Assembly (NCBI GenBank): GCA_029204225.1
Contig: CM055094.1
Coordinates: 72,037,884 to 72,101,883, forward strand
From: Diphasiastrum complanatum
Taxonomy: Eukaryota; Streptophyta; Lycopodiopsida; Lycopodiales; Lycopodiaceae
Length of the DNA stretch: 64,000 nucleotides
Direction: 5' to 3'
The notes under the pieces: generated by a model
The model's database searches: none
What the model was told of the DNA's origin: nothing
What the model saw: only the letters and a program-made list of their open reading frames with translations
Translations under genes and position numbers: made by a program
Shown here: positions 51,801 through 63,396 of the stretch, one piece after another
Position numbering within the stretch: position 1 is the first letter of the stretch
How the letters are laid out: every line of letters begins with the position of its first letter

Positions 51801-51988
51801 ATGATATAATTCACTTTAGAAAAATATTTATTTAACTAATTCCATTTCATTATGAACATGCAAAAAAAAGCTCATCATAATATAATTCACTTTAGAAGAA
51901 AAATATATATAGCCTAATCATAATATAATTCACTTTAAAAATATATTTATTTAACTAATTTCATGTCATTATCAACATGCAAAAAACA
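51801..51988. repeat. AT-rich tandem repeat, three units
   Basis: AT(G/A)ATATAATTCACTTTA starts each unit (51801, 51877, 51918). The first and third also share TATTTATTTAACTAATT(C/T)CAT and ATGCAAAAAA. Confidence 0.75.
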
Positions 51989-52000
51989 AAAAAAAAAAAT

Positions 52001-52365
52001 GCGTGGATAATCCATGCAGAAGATATCCACGCGTGGATATCTTTAACTTCCAGTCTAGTCCGGTGAACAAACTGAAATTTGCGTGGATTATCCACGCATG
52101 GATTATCCACGCCAAAACTGCTTTCCGGTGCCGCCAACCTTCCCTCCCAAACAGTTGCCGGAATTTTCAAAATTCAATTTTGGATGGATTATCCACGCGC
52201 ATAAATTTTTCGGGGCCGTGTTAGAAAAACACTGGTAGACTGGCCGGCGACATGTTCAAAAATTTTTTTGGCGTGGATAATCCACTCGTGGATGTTCCAC
52301 GCAAACAAACTTTTGGAAAATCGACTAAGTGTCAGGTCTCGCGTGGATACTCTGCGTGGATAAAC
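52001..52365. repeat. Cluster of palindromic GCGTGGATNATCCACGC motifs
   Basis: GCGTGGAT half-sites occur in both orientations at least ten times in 365 bases. Full or near palindromes lie at 52001-52017, 52021-52042 (a perfect 22-bp one), 52081-52097, 52096-52112, 52184-52200, 52271-52287 and 52286-52302, and a direct pair lies at 52341-52362. Similar dense bidirectional motifs form transposase-binding subterminal regions in CACTA and Mutator-type elements. Here this remains inference. Confidence 0.8.
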
Positions 52366-52439
52366 ACAGAGTTTTCTAGTTGTGTGAGTTCACTACAGAT
52401 AATCTTTGGCTCCTTATTGATGCTTTATCTACCCGCTAA

Positions 52440-53070
52440 GTAGAAGTAACACAGCCTCCGCTAGAAAATCTGTTGCAATCGCCTGGTTCGGCCCATAGCG
52501 CAAACGTTTGAAGTAGTTCAGAGAAGGAGAATTTTAATGAGTGTGAGTGATGCATAGTTAATGAGTTCCATAGGTAAGTGATATAGAAATACGACTGAGA
52601 GTGAATGTATAAACCTTCATAAGCTATGTCCCTAGAAGATTGGAAACCCTCTATTAGCTAGGAAGGCACAGTTTGGTTGATAAAATGTGTCCGGGATCAT
52701 TAGTTAGAACAGAATTTGAGACATTGCAACCATCCTCGTAGCAACACGATATTGGAAGTGTTGTATTCTGTTAAGTTACTTTCTCTCCTATGTTGATCCC
52801 ACGATGAGGAAAAAGCCTAACAAACAAGCCGGTCTCATACAAGACAATTGTCCCGACTCACTTACTCGAGTGGCCCTCTTCACTATAGCATGTAATGAAA
52901 GTTAAAAGGTTGCTATTTACAATAAAAAAGTGTAATGACTAGAAACAACTGGAAATACATTGGGCTTATTTTTCTAACAATGTTTCTCAGTATTGCCACA
53001 AATACAAACTATTCATTGATAACTTGAATGATTTTTTTTTCTTGCTCATCTTTGTTGAAATCTAGCAGGT
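52440..53070. other. No recognisable feature
   Basis: Mixed sequence with no ORF, LTR boundary or repeat that I can relate to anything else in the window. Confidence 0.45.
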
Positions 53071-53077
53071 TCACAGA

Positions 53078-53842
53078 TGTGGGAAAACCAATTCCATGTG
53101 TGAATGATCTTATTAAGCTTTGTGTTTAGCACATAAACTGATTCTAGATTGAATATCGTGATCTAGTTCAAGAATTTATGACTAAACCACAATCTAGCAT
53201 ACTAGTAATCAAAGAATGGTTACTTTTACAAACAATGAGGAAAGTATAAAGAAATCAATGCATTAGCATAGCCTCCTCCTCGAGTTAGAGAGAGAGTTCA
53301 AAATTCAAGCATACAAGCTGGCAATAGATCCAAATTCACAAGAAATGGCTTCAATGCTTGGTTCATCATCAAAGATTGTGAGAGAACTTACATACATTTA
53401 TGGTGGATGGAATAGCTCATGGTAGAGCTAGCATTCATCTACTTTCTTCCACATCTAAAAGTGAAAACTAACAAAATAGTGACATATGTCACTTCACATG
53501 CATATCTATCTTCCTACTTTTACCATGTGGCAATTTCTAAATTAGAATTGTCCAAATCACTATGCATGTGTCCATTACACTTTGTGCATGCCTTGCATGA
53601 CAATTTGGAGCACTTACAATCTTTTCATGTGATATGACTCAGGTTTCTACAAGCTCATATTTGGCATTTCTATGCCTTAAATCTATATGCATGTTGTACT
53701 TGATCAACTAGACTTCATATAACCCATGTAGCTCGAGTTTCCTCTAGGCCAAATTTCACATTTTCAATATGAAACATTACATGCATGTAGAAAAAACCTT
53801 ATCAAAACCAAAAAGTCAAGATAGATGATTTTTCATTTTCAA
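53078..53842 (-). repeat. Tentative 3' LTR of the copia at 53866
   Basis: Pol ends at a stop near 53866. A short purine tract (TTAGGAGTA in sense) precedes TTGAAAATGAAAAATC, and at the far end the plus strand has TGTGGGAAAACC (CA end in sense) at 53078. The size (about 765 bp) is plausible, but boundaries are uncertain and no partner LTR exists here. Confidence 0.35.
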
Positions 53843-53865
53843 TACTCCTAAAAATTAATCTATGT

Positions 53866-55842
53866 TGACATGAACATGGATCCTAGAATTAATTCAAGAT
53901 TGGATCTATGCTTGATGAAGGAATTTTTGCTCAAAGGTTTGGTGAGCAAATTGGCAATACATGATCATGTGTCAATGTGCTCCAAATAGATTTTTCATGA
54001 GTTTCTCTCTCACAAAGTGATGTGCAACTTCGATGTGTTTGCTCCTTGCATGAAATATTGGGTTGTTGGCAAGGGCTTGTGCTGAAATATTGTCTCACAT
54101 GATCAACGGTATATCGTCTTCCTTGATAGTCTTTAGCTCCAAAAGCAACCTCTTGATCCAAAGTACTTCCTTTGCTATAGTAGTAAGTGCTTTATATTCA
54201 GCTTCACAAGATGAGAGAGATATGGTATCTTGCTTTTTAGAAAGCCAAGATATTAAATTCCCTCCAAGGTATATTAGATACGTACTTGTAGATTCCCGAT
54301 CCACTTTATCACTAGCAAAATCTGAGTCAGAATATCCAACCATAGAAAGGTCTTCACTCTTGTATAACAAACCATAATCATAAGAGGAAGATATGTACCT
54401 AAGTACCCTTTTGGCCATTTTCCAATGATGAATTGTAGGATTTTGCATAGCTTGGCTATGAACACTAAAACTTATATCAGGCCTAGTTATAGTAAGCCAA
54501 ATTAAGGAGACTATAAGACTCCTTAAAAGAGTGATGTCCATGAAGGATCTTTCATCACCTTTATTAGGATCTTTCACAATTTGCTCCATTGGAGTATCAA
54601 TAATCTTACAATCTAACATATTAAATTTCTTCAACATTGAAAGAGCATACTTGGATTAACAAATAAAAGCTGTATCATTATGAAAGTCAATCTCTAGGCC
54701 TAAAATGTAATGGACTTTTCCAAGATCTTGCATCTTGAATTCCCCTCCAAGTGCAACTTTAGTTTCTTCAACTAAATTGATACAACTTCCACTCAGGATA
54801 ATATCATCAACGTAAATTAGAAGAATGACAATATCACTATCATAAAACTTGATATACATGGAATAATCATACTCACTAAGAATTAATCCTAGTGAGATAA
54901 AGAAAGAGTTAAGTCAAGCATAGCACAATCTTGGTGTTTGCTTCTGTCCATAAAGACTTTTGAAGAGCAAGCAAACTTTGGACTCATCTTTGATGAATCC
55001 TTGAGGTTGTTCCATATAGATTTCTTCTTCTAGATACCCATTTAAAAGCATTTGAGACATCTAATTGGAACACCTTCCATTTAAAAAAACAAGCAATGGA
55101 TATGATAATTCTTATTGACACCATCTTTGCAACAGGTGCAAAGGTCTCTTCATAATCAAGTCCATGACTCTGGGCAAAGCCCTTGCACAAAGTCTTGTCT
55201 TATATTTGGTGATTGTGCCATCTTGGTTATATTTGACTTGCAAAACCCAATTGCAACCAAGAGTGTGCTTGTTGGATGGAAGATCCACAAGATCCCATGT
55301 CTTGTTGGTGATCAATGCATAATATTCTTGCTTCATGGCTAAAAACCATTCTGTTGAATTGAGTGCCTCTTGGACATCCTTTGGCTCTTCATATGAGATA
55401 AAATATGCATAAGTAGTGGAATCAAGATCCATTTGTTTGTCTTTTTCACCATATGAGAGCCTCTTAGGCTCGGATCTTTCTTGTAGTGATCTTCTAGGTG
55501 AGAAGACTCGAGGTGACTCCTCATCAATTCTTGACCCCATCCCTCCATGATAATCTTCAAGAGAGACAATAGGAGAACCTTTTTGATGCTCTTTGATCTC
55601 GGCCTCATCAAAGATGTATTTCTACTTGTCATGGAATATAACATCTCTACTCTCAATTGTGATTGAGGTAGAGGGAACATAAATTCTATATGTTTTTTTG
55701 TTGGATGAATACCCAACCATGATTCCTTTGCTTGAATTTGGATCATCTTTTCTCCTTGTTTCCAAGGGAATATGCACAAATCAAGTACATCAAAAAACTC
55801 TAAGGTGATCAACCTTAGGCTTCTTCTTGAATAAGAAACAAA
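53866..55842 (-). pseudogene. Copia pol relic: integrase C-terminus, RT, RNase H
   Basis: The minus-strand order is integrase C-terminal region (55812-55540), RT start (EEPKDVQEALNSTEWFLAMK, LGCNWVLQVKYNQDGT, 55540-55200), DYEETFAPVAKMVSIRIIIS and QLDVSNAF (55160-55040), then the active site LLIYVDDIILSGS (54820) and YILGLEIDF. RNase H follows (54637-53930: SDSDFASD, ISLSSCEAEYKALTT) to the end HRSNLELILGSMF near 53870. At least four frameshifts break it. Its 5' side is cut at about 55842, inside the integrase, where family-X LTR sequence starts: X lies nested in this older element. Confidence 0.85.
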
Positions 55843-58521
55843 AGTACACTATACATATAGTTCTTCACTCAAGCAACCCATGCATGGCCCAGGTTGCCGT
55901 TGACGGGACGCGTGTCCCGTTGACTCATTTTGTGGCGAGGCCAACTGATCCTTATCTACTAATAGGACCCACAGTACAGTAACACAGTGATTCTACTTTA
56001 ATTCTAACTCTCTCACTTAAAGTAGAGTCTACTTTTTATACAGTCATATACATAGCTTTAAAGTCAACAAACTTTAAGTACAGAAAGCTTTGATCTAAAC
56101 TTATCAAAAAAAATTCTAACAAGTGGCTTAGTGAAAATATCAGGTAGTTTTTGTCTGTACTACAATGAACAACATAAATTTCACGACTCAGCAGCCTCTC
56201 ACATATAAAGTGATACTAATCAATCTCAATGTGTTTGGTTCTCGCATGGAACACTGGATTCTTTGCGAGCTGAATGCCACTCTAATTGTCGCTATGTATA
56301 GTCATGAGATTTTCTAGTTTCATGCCAACTTCATCCAAGATTTGAATCAACCATATAGCTTCTTGTGCTGCACTACACATTGCCTTATACTCTGCTTTTG
56401 TTGTGGATAGAGCAGCTGTACTTTGCTTCTTACTAGACCAGGAAAAACAACTGCCACAAAACTGCAATACATACCTTGTGGTGGATCTATGATCATCATA
56501 GTCACCTCCCCAATCTACATCCACATAGCCACATAACTCAGGTAAACCCTCATGTTTCCTGTACACCAAGCCATAATCGGAAGTGCCTTTGACATAATGC
56601 AAAATGTGCTTAGCTGCTTTCCAATGCGTTTCCGTAGGTGCTACCATAAATTGACCTACAATACCAACAACATAGCATATATATGGTCTAGTCGTGGTAA
56701 GGTAAATCAAGCTCCCTACTAATTGCTTATACAGCGTAGCATCAAATGGCTGTGACTCATCAAGCTTAGAAAGCTTTTTACCTGGTCCACTATTTGATCT
56801 TAGAACTTTGATCTCCCTACTTGTCTAATTTTCGACCAATGCTTTGAAGCTCTTGAAAGTGTCAAACACATCTGATTTCTTCTTCAAGAAGTAAATCCAC
56901 GTCTTACGTGACATATCATCAATGAAGGTCATGAAATAGAAGGCTTTACCTAAGGACATAGTCCTTATAGGCCCACATAGATCTGTGTGGATCAAATCCA
57001 GGATGCTCTTTGCCCTTGCAACTCCACCTTTATTGAACTTCTCTCGATGTTGCTTCCCATACACACATGATTCGTCTTTAAGTGGTCTTCCATCATAGGC
57101 AATCCTCTCACCATTTCCAGTTTTCTCATTAAGCTAAGGGCTCCTAGGTTCAAATGAACAAGCCTTTTATGCCACAGTTCAGTTTGCGATGGAATGGATG
57201 AGATAAGTCCATGTTTCCTCTTGATTGTAGCATTCAACCTATACAATTTAGTGTTTGGCTCCCTGATACCATCCACAATGACTTTCAACTTTTGGTTCAC
57301 ATCCTTCACAAAGCAACGATCATGGGCAAATTCTACTTTCAACTTTTGATCAGTAATGACACCAATAGAAAGTAGATTTTTCTTTAGACCTAGTACATAA
57401 AGTACCTCCTTGATTGTCCTGCTTTTTTCATCAGGTAGTTGGATGAAAATGGTGCCTATTCCCTTGATCTTGCAAACATCACTATTTGCTTGTGAGACAG
57501 ATGTTCTATTATCCAAATCTCTCAAGCTACTGAACCAATCTTTGTTACTTATCATGTGTCTTGTGGCTCTTGAGTCAATGTACCATGCTTGATCATCTTG
57601 ATTAGATGACAATGCTAATATGAAGATGCTAGAGTCTTCAATCTCACCTTCGTCGACAAGGTTACTTATTTGCTTTGGTTTACCCTTTCCTGATTCCACC
57701 AGAAATTTATGACATTTGCTCTTCCAATGGCCCTTTTTGTCGCAATGCAAGAATTTGCTCTTCTTCTTCGTCTTGCTGGAAGATCCCTTATCCTCTTGAG
57801 TCTTGATGCAAGAAGAGCAATGGCGAGAAATGGTGAAATCTAGACATCAAAACACTGATGATCAGGCATTTGCGACACACCAAAAACAAGGCAAAGACAA
57901 GGGCAAGAAGAAGTATGTGCTCACCAATGGAATGCAGTTCATCCCTCATTGTCTTAATCCTAGTCATGTACGTCTGAATGTGCTCTCCTTGCTCCATTCG
58001 GCACAATTCAGCTTTGACTTCAGAAACATGATTCTTGACAGATTTGATGTCTCGAACTGCTCCTTTAGCACATCCCATGCATGTCTGGGTGTAACAACAT
58101 CACAACTGTGGGTAATGATGTGATCATTTCCTGACAAGTTGATATAAGTCAAGGCTCTTCTTGATCTTCTATCAAATACTTTGATGTCAGTTTTGTTTGC
58201 CGGTCTTCTCTCGTCACCCTGACGATATTCCACAATTCCTTCTCTATCAATATGTTTTTCATTTTGAATTTCCACACTACATAGTTGGAATTCCCGTCCA
58301 ATTTGCTACTTTCACTCAAAATGGACTCTCCCATGTTTGCCATCCCAAAAATGCCTGAAACTGCAACTGTAGGCTATAAACTGTATGCCGATGCAAACTG
58401 TGATGTCTGAAGTAAAAAATAATGACCTGCAGTTTTTTCCTTACCAGGCCACCCGCCACTTTTCCGCCAAATTGAAAATCGGCCTCGCCTTCCGAAATGC
58501 ACTTTGTCACCAACTCCCAAC
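55843..58521 (-). pseudogene. Copia family X, copy A (with insertion at its 5' side)
   Basis: The minus-strand content is leader, gag start (MANMGESILSESSKLDGNSN at about 58343), gag helices, a zinc knuckle, protease (WYIDSRATRHMIS: G of DSG replaced by R), GAG-pre-integrase (LWHKRLVHLNLGALSLMRKL), the start of the integrase core (FIDDMSRKTWIYF, KVLRSNSG), and then directly the RT tail (KLSKLDESQPF), RNase H (56710-56282) and LTR-edge sequence at 55980-55843. Most of integrase and RT is deleted. The zinc knuckle reads FLHCDKKGHWKSKC, so its first Cys is lost. About 110 bases of gag are inverted (57803-57914). Copy B at 60020 shares all these lesions. Confidence 0.85.
57803..57914 (+). repeat. 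Inverted gag segment inside copy A
   Basis: The plus strand here encodes MQEEQWREMVKSRHQNTDDQ and AFATHQKQGKDKGKKK, gag sequence which copy 2 (31886 region) carries on the minus strand with the rest of gag. The adjoining gag stretch (DVELVHNALCGIAEPYQMFV region in copy 2) is missing. The equivalent inversion in copy B is at 61789-61900. Confidence 0.8.
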
Positions 58522-59174
58522 TGTGAAAAACTCAGATCCAAAAGATGCTAAAGTTTCATAAAGATCTTGGCCATGGAAGTTATGCACATCTAGATTGAAA
58601 AAATGATAGAAATTGTGATGTTAAGCATACTAAACATCAACTAAACATCAAAATCTGATCATAAGCTTCCACAAACAGAAACTTGCTGTCCCTGTCCGTA
58701 CTTCAGAGCCTACAACCTGCATTTCACACGTGTGAAGCCATAGCAACAAAGAAATCACAATTCTAGTGGCTAGAATGCAAGATATGAACAAAAAAGTGAG
58801 AGAGAAGAAGATGGACCTTCAAAGAGCATAACATTCATTCAATAGAATGAAAATGAGATGTGTACATACTCGTGGAGATGGCTATTTATAGCAGCCATAG
58901 TGCCTCTTGGCCACTTGTCTTATGATAGGCTAAAATTGGGGTCCAATAGGATTCACCCATATACCTAGAAATTTGGTCAAATAGGAATGCACCAAATTAT
59001 GAGCCAATAGAAGAGCTCCACACTCGACCTCCTCTAATTAATGTGACCTCAAAAGTAGTGTACACATACTTTGGGCCTCTACATACATGTATGAACCTAT
59101 CTCTAACTTTTATTTGGCCATAGGCCTACAAAATCTCAAGTTAGGAAAATACTACTAGTTGACAATTTTTCACA
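58522..59174 (-). repeat. 3' LTR of an inserted copia (element Y)
   Basis: 653 bp in minus orientation. It starts TGTGAAAAATTGTC at 59174 next to the PPT (plus CTCCCTCTTC, 59175-59184) and ends GAGTTTTTCACA at 58522. It contains the G-box palindrome TTCACACGTGTGAA (58723-58736). It is related to the 18555 LTRs but clearly diverged. The five bases flanking the insertion on the left are CCAAC; the matching empty site is intact in copy B at 62506. Confidence 0.9.
58723..58736. promoter_or_regulatory. G-box palindrome in the element-Y LTR
   Basis: TTCACACGTGTGAA, identical to the palindrome in the LTRs at 18632 and 24408, although the surrounding LTR sequence has diverged. Confidence 0.5.
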
Positions 59175-60019
59175 CTCCCTCTTCAACTAGTTTTAGCATA
59201 GATTTAGAAAGTACACCAAGACTTGTTCTATGCTTGAAAAATAAGTCCTTTCCCAATGCTTTGGTAAAGATATCAGCCACACATTCCTTTGATGGGACAT
59301 GTTCAAGCTTGATCTCTTTTGCCAACACTTGTTCTCTCACAAAATGGTAAGCCACCTCGATATGTTTGCTCCTTGCATGGAAAACCGGATTGCTTGCTAG
59401 ACTTTGGGCTGAAAGGTTGTCACAAAAGATGATTGGACTCTCTGAAAAATCCAGCAAATGAAGCTCCATAATCATCCTCTTGATCCACACCATCTCCTTT
59501 GTGCATGATGTCAAAGCTTTGTACTCGGCCTCACTAGAAGAAAGTGATATAGTTGCTTGTTTCTTCGACATCCATGAGATAGCTCCATCACCTATGAAAA
59601 TAGCATGTGCATTTATGGATTTTCTATCCATAAGGTCTCCTGCAAAATCTGAATCTGAAAAACCAAATAAGTTAGGTGATGAGCCTCTATAAACAATGCC
59701 AAAATCTTTTGTTCCCGAGATGTATCTCAAGATCCTCTTTCCTAGTTTCCAATGTTCTATGCTAGGATCTTGCATGAATTGGCTTAATCTACCAACACAA
59801 TAAGATAAATCAGGTCTTGTGATGGTTAGATATATAAGAGAACCTATTAGCTTCCTATAGAGAGTAATGTCCTCGAAGGATCTTTCATTACCTCTTATAG
59901 TTAGCTTTACATGTGATTCCATAGGTGTATCAATAGGATTTGCATCTACCATATGAAATCTATTGAGAATAGAAATAGCATACTTCTCTTGTGAAATAAA
60001 AGTGATTTGAGAAGTTCTA
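59175..60019 (-). pseudogene. Copia element Y: RT tail and RNase H
   Basis: An uninterrupted 260-residue frame from 59952 runs DANPIDTPMESHVKLTIRGN, TLYRKLIGSLIYLTITRPDL, LSQFMQDPSIEHWKLGKRIL, SDSDFAGDLMDRKS, SSSEAEYKALTSCTKEMVWI and HIEVAYHFVREQV to the stop at 59170-59172, two bases inside the 3' LTR. The sense of this frame is intact, which suggests a recent element. At 60019 it breaks off within RT and joins family-X copy B, so its 5' half (LTR, gag, protease, integrase, most of RT) is missing. Closest relatives here are 1157-2578 and 23718-24335. Confidence 0.9.
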
Positions 60020-62590
60020 TTTTATACAGTCATATACATAGCTTTAAAGTCAACAAACTTTAAGTACAGAAAGCTTTGATCTAAACTTATCAAAAAAAAT
60101 TCTAACAAGTGGCTTAGTGAAAATATCAGGTAGTTTTTGTCTGTACTACAATGAACAACATAAATTTCACGACTCAGCAGCCTCTCACATATAAAGTGAT
60201 ACTAATCAATCTCAATGTGTTTGGTTCTCGCATGGAACACTGGATTCTTTGCGAGCTGAATGCCACTCTAATTGTCGCTATGTATAGTCATGAGATTTTC
60301 TAGTTTCATGCCAACTTCATCCAAGATTTGAATCAACCATATAGCTTCTTGTGCTGCACTACACATTGCCTTATACTCTGCTTTTGTTGTGGATAGAGCA
60401 GCTGTACTTTGCTTCTTACTAGACCAGGAAAAACAACTGCCACAAAGCTGCAATACATACCTTGTGGTGGATCTATGATCATCATAGTCACCTCCCCAAT
60501 CTACATCCACATAGCCACATAACTCAGGTAAACCCTCATGTTTCCTGTACACCAAGCCATAATCGGAAGTGCCTTTGACATAATGCAAAATGTGCTTAGC
60601 TGCTTTCCAATGCGTTTCCGTAGGTGCTACCATAAATTGACCTACAATACCAACAACATAGCATATATATGGTCTAGTCGTGGTAAGGTAAATCAAGCTC
60701 CCTACTAATTGCTTATACAGCGTAGCATCAAATGGCTGTGACTCATCAAGCTTAGAAAGCTTTTTACCTGGTCCACTATTTGATCTTAGAACTTTGATCT
60801 CCCTACTTGTCTAATTTTCGACCAATGCTTTGAAGCTCTTGAAAGTGTCAAACACATCTGATTTCTTCTTCAAGAAGTAAATCCACGTCTTACGTGACAT
60901 ATCATCAATGAAGGTCATGAAATAGAAGGCTTTACCTAAGGACATAGTCCTTATAGGCCCACATAGATCTGTGTGGATCAAATCCAGGATGCTCTTTGCC
61001 CTTGCAACTCCACCTTTATTGAACTTCTCTCGATGTTGCTTCCCATACACACATGATTCGTCTTTAAGTGGTCTTCCATCATAGGCAATCCTCTCACCAT
61101 TTCCAGTTTTCTCATTAAGCTAAGGGCTCCTAGGTTCAAATGAACAAGCCTTTTATGCCACAGTTCAGTTTGCGATGGAATGGATGAGATAAGTCCATGT
61201 TTCCCCTTGATTGTAGCATTCAACCTATACAATTTAGTGTTTGGCTCCCTGATACCATCCACAATGACTTTCAACTTTTGGTTCACATCCTTCACAAAGC
61301 AACGATCATGGGCAAATTCTACTTTCAACTTTTGATCAGTAATGACACCAATAGAAAGTAGATTTTTCTTTAGACCTAGTACATAAAGTACCTCCTTGAT
61401 TGTCCTGCTTTTTTCATCAGGTAGTTGGATGAAAATGGTGCCTATTCCCTTGATCTTGCAAACATCACTATTTGCTTGTGAGACAGATGTTCTATTATCC
61501 AAATCTCTCAAGCTACTGAACCAATCTTTGTTACTTATCATGTGTCTTGTGGCTCTTGAGTCAATGTACCATGCTTGATCATCTTGATTAGATGACAATG
61601 CTAATATGAAGATGCTAGAGTCTTCAATCTCACCTTCGTCGACAAGGTTACTTATTTGCTTTGGTTTACCCTTTCCTGATTCCACCAGAAATTTATGACA
61701 TTTGCTCTTCCAATGGCCCTTTTTGTCGCAATGCAAGAATTTGCTCTTCTTCTTCGTCTTGCTGGAAGATCCCTTATCCTCTTGAGTCTTGATGCAAGAA
61801 GAGCAATGGCGAGAAATGGTGAAATCTAGACATCAAAACACTGATGATCAGGCATTTGCGACACACCAAAAACAAGGCAAAGACAAGGGCAAGAAGAAGT
61901 ATGTGCTCACCAATGGAATGCAGTTCATCCCTCATTGTCTTAATCCTAGTCATGTACGTCTGAATGTGCTCTCCTTGCTCCATTCGGCACAATTCAGCTT
62001 TGACTTCAGAAACATGATTCTTGACAGATTTGATGTCTCGAACTGCTCCTTTAGCACATCCCATGCATGTCTGGGTGTAACAACATCACAACTGTGGGTA
62101 ATGATGTGATCATTTCCTGACAAGTTGATATAAGTCAAGGCTCTTCTTGATCTTCTATCAAATACTTTGATGTCAGTTTTGTTTGCCGGTCTTCTCTCGT
62201 CACCCTGACGATATTCCACAATTCCTTCTCTATCAATATGTTTTCATTTTGAATTTCCACACTACATAGTTGGAATTCCCGTCCAATTTGCTACTTTCAC
62301 TCAAAATGGACTCTCCCATGTTTGCCATCCCAAAAATGCCTGAAACTGCAACTGTAGGCTATAAACTGTATGCCGATGCGAACTGTGATGTCTGAAGTAA
62401 AAAATAATGACCTGCAGTTTTTTCCTTACCAGGCCACCCGCCACTTTTCCGCCAAATTGAAAATCGGCCTCGCCTTCCGAAATGCACTTTGTCACCAACT
62501 CCCAACTACGTGCCCAATGGAATGGTGAAATCACTTTTGGTGTGCTCCTAGCACTTTCTCCGCTACAATCACTCTGTTTTGCGATATCGT
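60020..62590 (-). pseudogene. Copia family X, copy B (empty-site copy)
   Basis: 60020-62506 repeats 56034-58521 of copy A with about four substitutions and a single-base deletion (one T at about 62241). It has the same integrase/RT deletion, the same DSR change in protease, the same zinc-finger loss and the same inverted gag piece. It differs by lacking element Y: at 62506 it reads straight on through CCCAACTACGTGCCC into the family-X leader, to about 62590. One coding difference is TIKGKHG here against TIKRKHG in copy A. Confidence 0.9.
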
Positions 62591-62648
62591 ACAGGCTCCG
62601 CAATGAAGTGAGAAAGCCTTCATGGGAGGTGAAAGCTTGGAGAGACAA
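62301..62648 (-). pseudogene. Family-X upstream reading frame, copy B
   Basis: The 115-codon frame includes QSDCSGESARSTPKVISPFH, WARSWELVTKCISEGEADFQ and FGGKVAGGLVRKK, related to the frame at 32890-32591. The peptide is partly conserved between two X copies whose nucleotide sequence has diverged. Its role is unknown. Confidence 0.35.
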
Positions 62649-62649
62649 A

Positions 62650-63047
62650 AACGACTGGAAAAAATTATTCTTTGGTGTATTTTGCAGGTTTGGAGCTCAG
62701 AACCATCAATGGGGAACGGAGACATACTCCCAGAGGAATCAGAAAGCCCAGGGCAGCATCAGACAGATTGAAAATCTGTTGAGTGGGAGGATTTTTACAA
62801 TACTTCTTAGTTGTTGTGAAAAGTGCCATTTGTGTGAGAGGTTTGTCAAGAAATATCTCATTTGTTTATTTGGAGTACCGCAAATCACACTAGATAGTAT
62901 CTAGTACTGCCATTTAGAGTTAGGAGGCTTCATACTTTTCACATTACTGATTTGTCTTTTGAACGATCACACATTTCGAAAGGCTTTGGCGAAGAGGGAA
63001 ATCTAGAATATTCTTTCAGAAAGTTCTTATATTTTATCTTTTCTGTA
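62650..63047 (+). other. Unassigned sequence with a plus-strand frame
   Basis: A 140-codon plus-strand frame (62482-62904) covers this region (RRNEV-like start, then WEVKAWRDKNDWKKLFFGVF, FGAQNHQWGTETYSQRNQ). It starts inside copia X on the opposite strand and I recognise no family, so it is not called as a gene. LTR or leader sequence of the copia starting at 63397 may lie here. Confidence 0.3.
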
Positions 63048-63300
63048 CCAATATTGGATCGACGCGCCAATGGTATTTAAAATCCTGAACAGTCGTACAT
63101 CCGCGTGTCGTACAGATATAGCATATCCGTACCAATATCGGATCCACGCGCCAAAGGTAAAGAAAATACTAAGCAGTCATACATCCGCCCGTCGTACCGA
63201 TATCACATACCCGTACCAATATCAGATCCATGCGCGCAAGCTAAAGAGAATCCCGAGCAGTCGTGCACCCGCGCATCATACCGATATCATGTGCACAACC
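63048..63300 (+). repeat. 84-bp tandem repeat, three copies
   Basis: Units start ACCAATAT(T/C)GGATC at 63048, ACCAATATCGGATCCACGCG at 63132 and ACCAATATCAGATCCATGCG at 63216. Each contains (C/T)AGTCGTACATCCGC(G)-like and CGTACCGATATCACATA-like blocks. The period is divisible by three, so the repeat stays in frame. Confidence 0.85.
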
Positions 63301-63396
63301 AAATATATACAAATCTATGGTGTGATAAAATTTGGAGACAGGTTGTGTATTCAGACTGAACCATTTTTTTTTTTATCCGGACTCATCTATCCAGTA

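Noticed and set aside
52003-52224. ORFs with repeated WIIHAWIIHA peptides
   Set aside because: By-product of the palindromic GCGTGGAT cluster rather than a protein.
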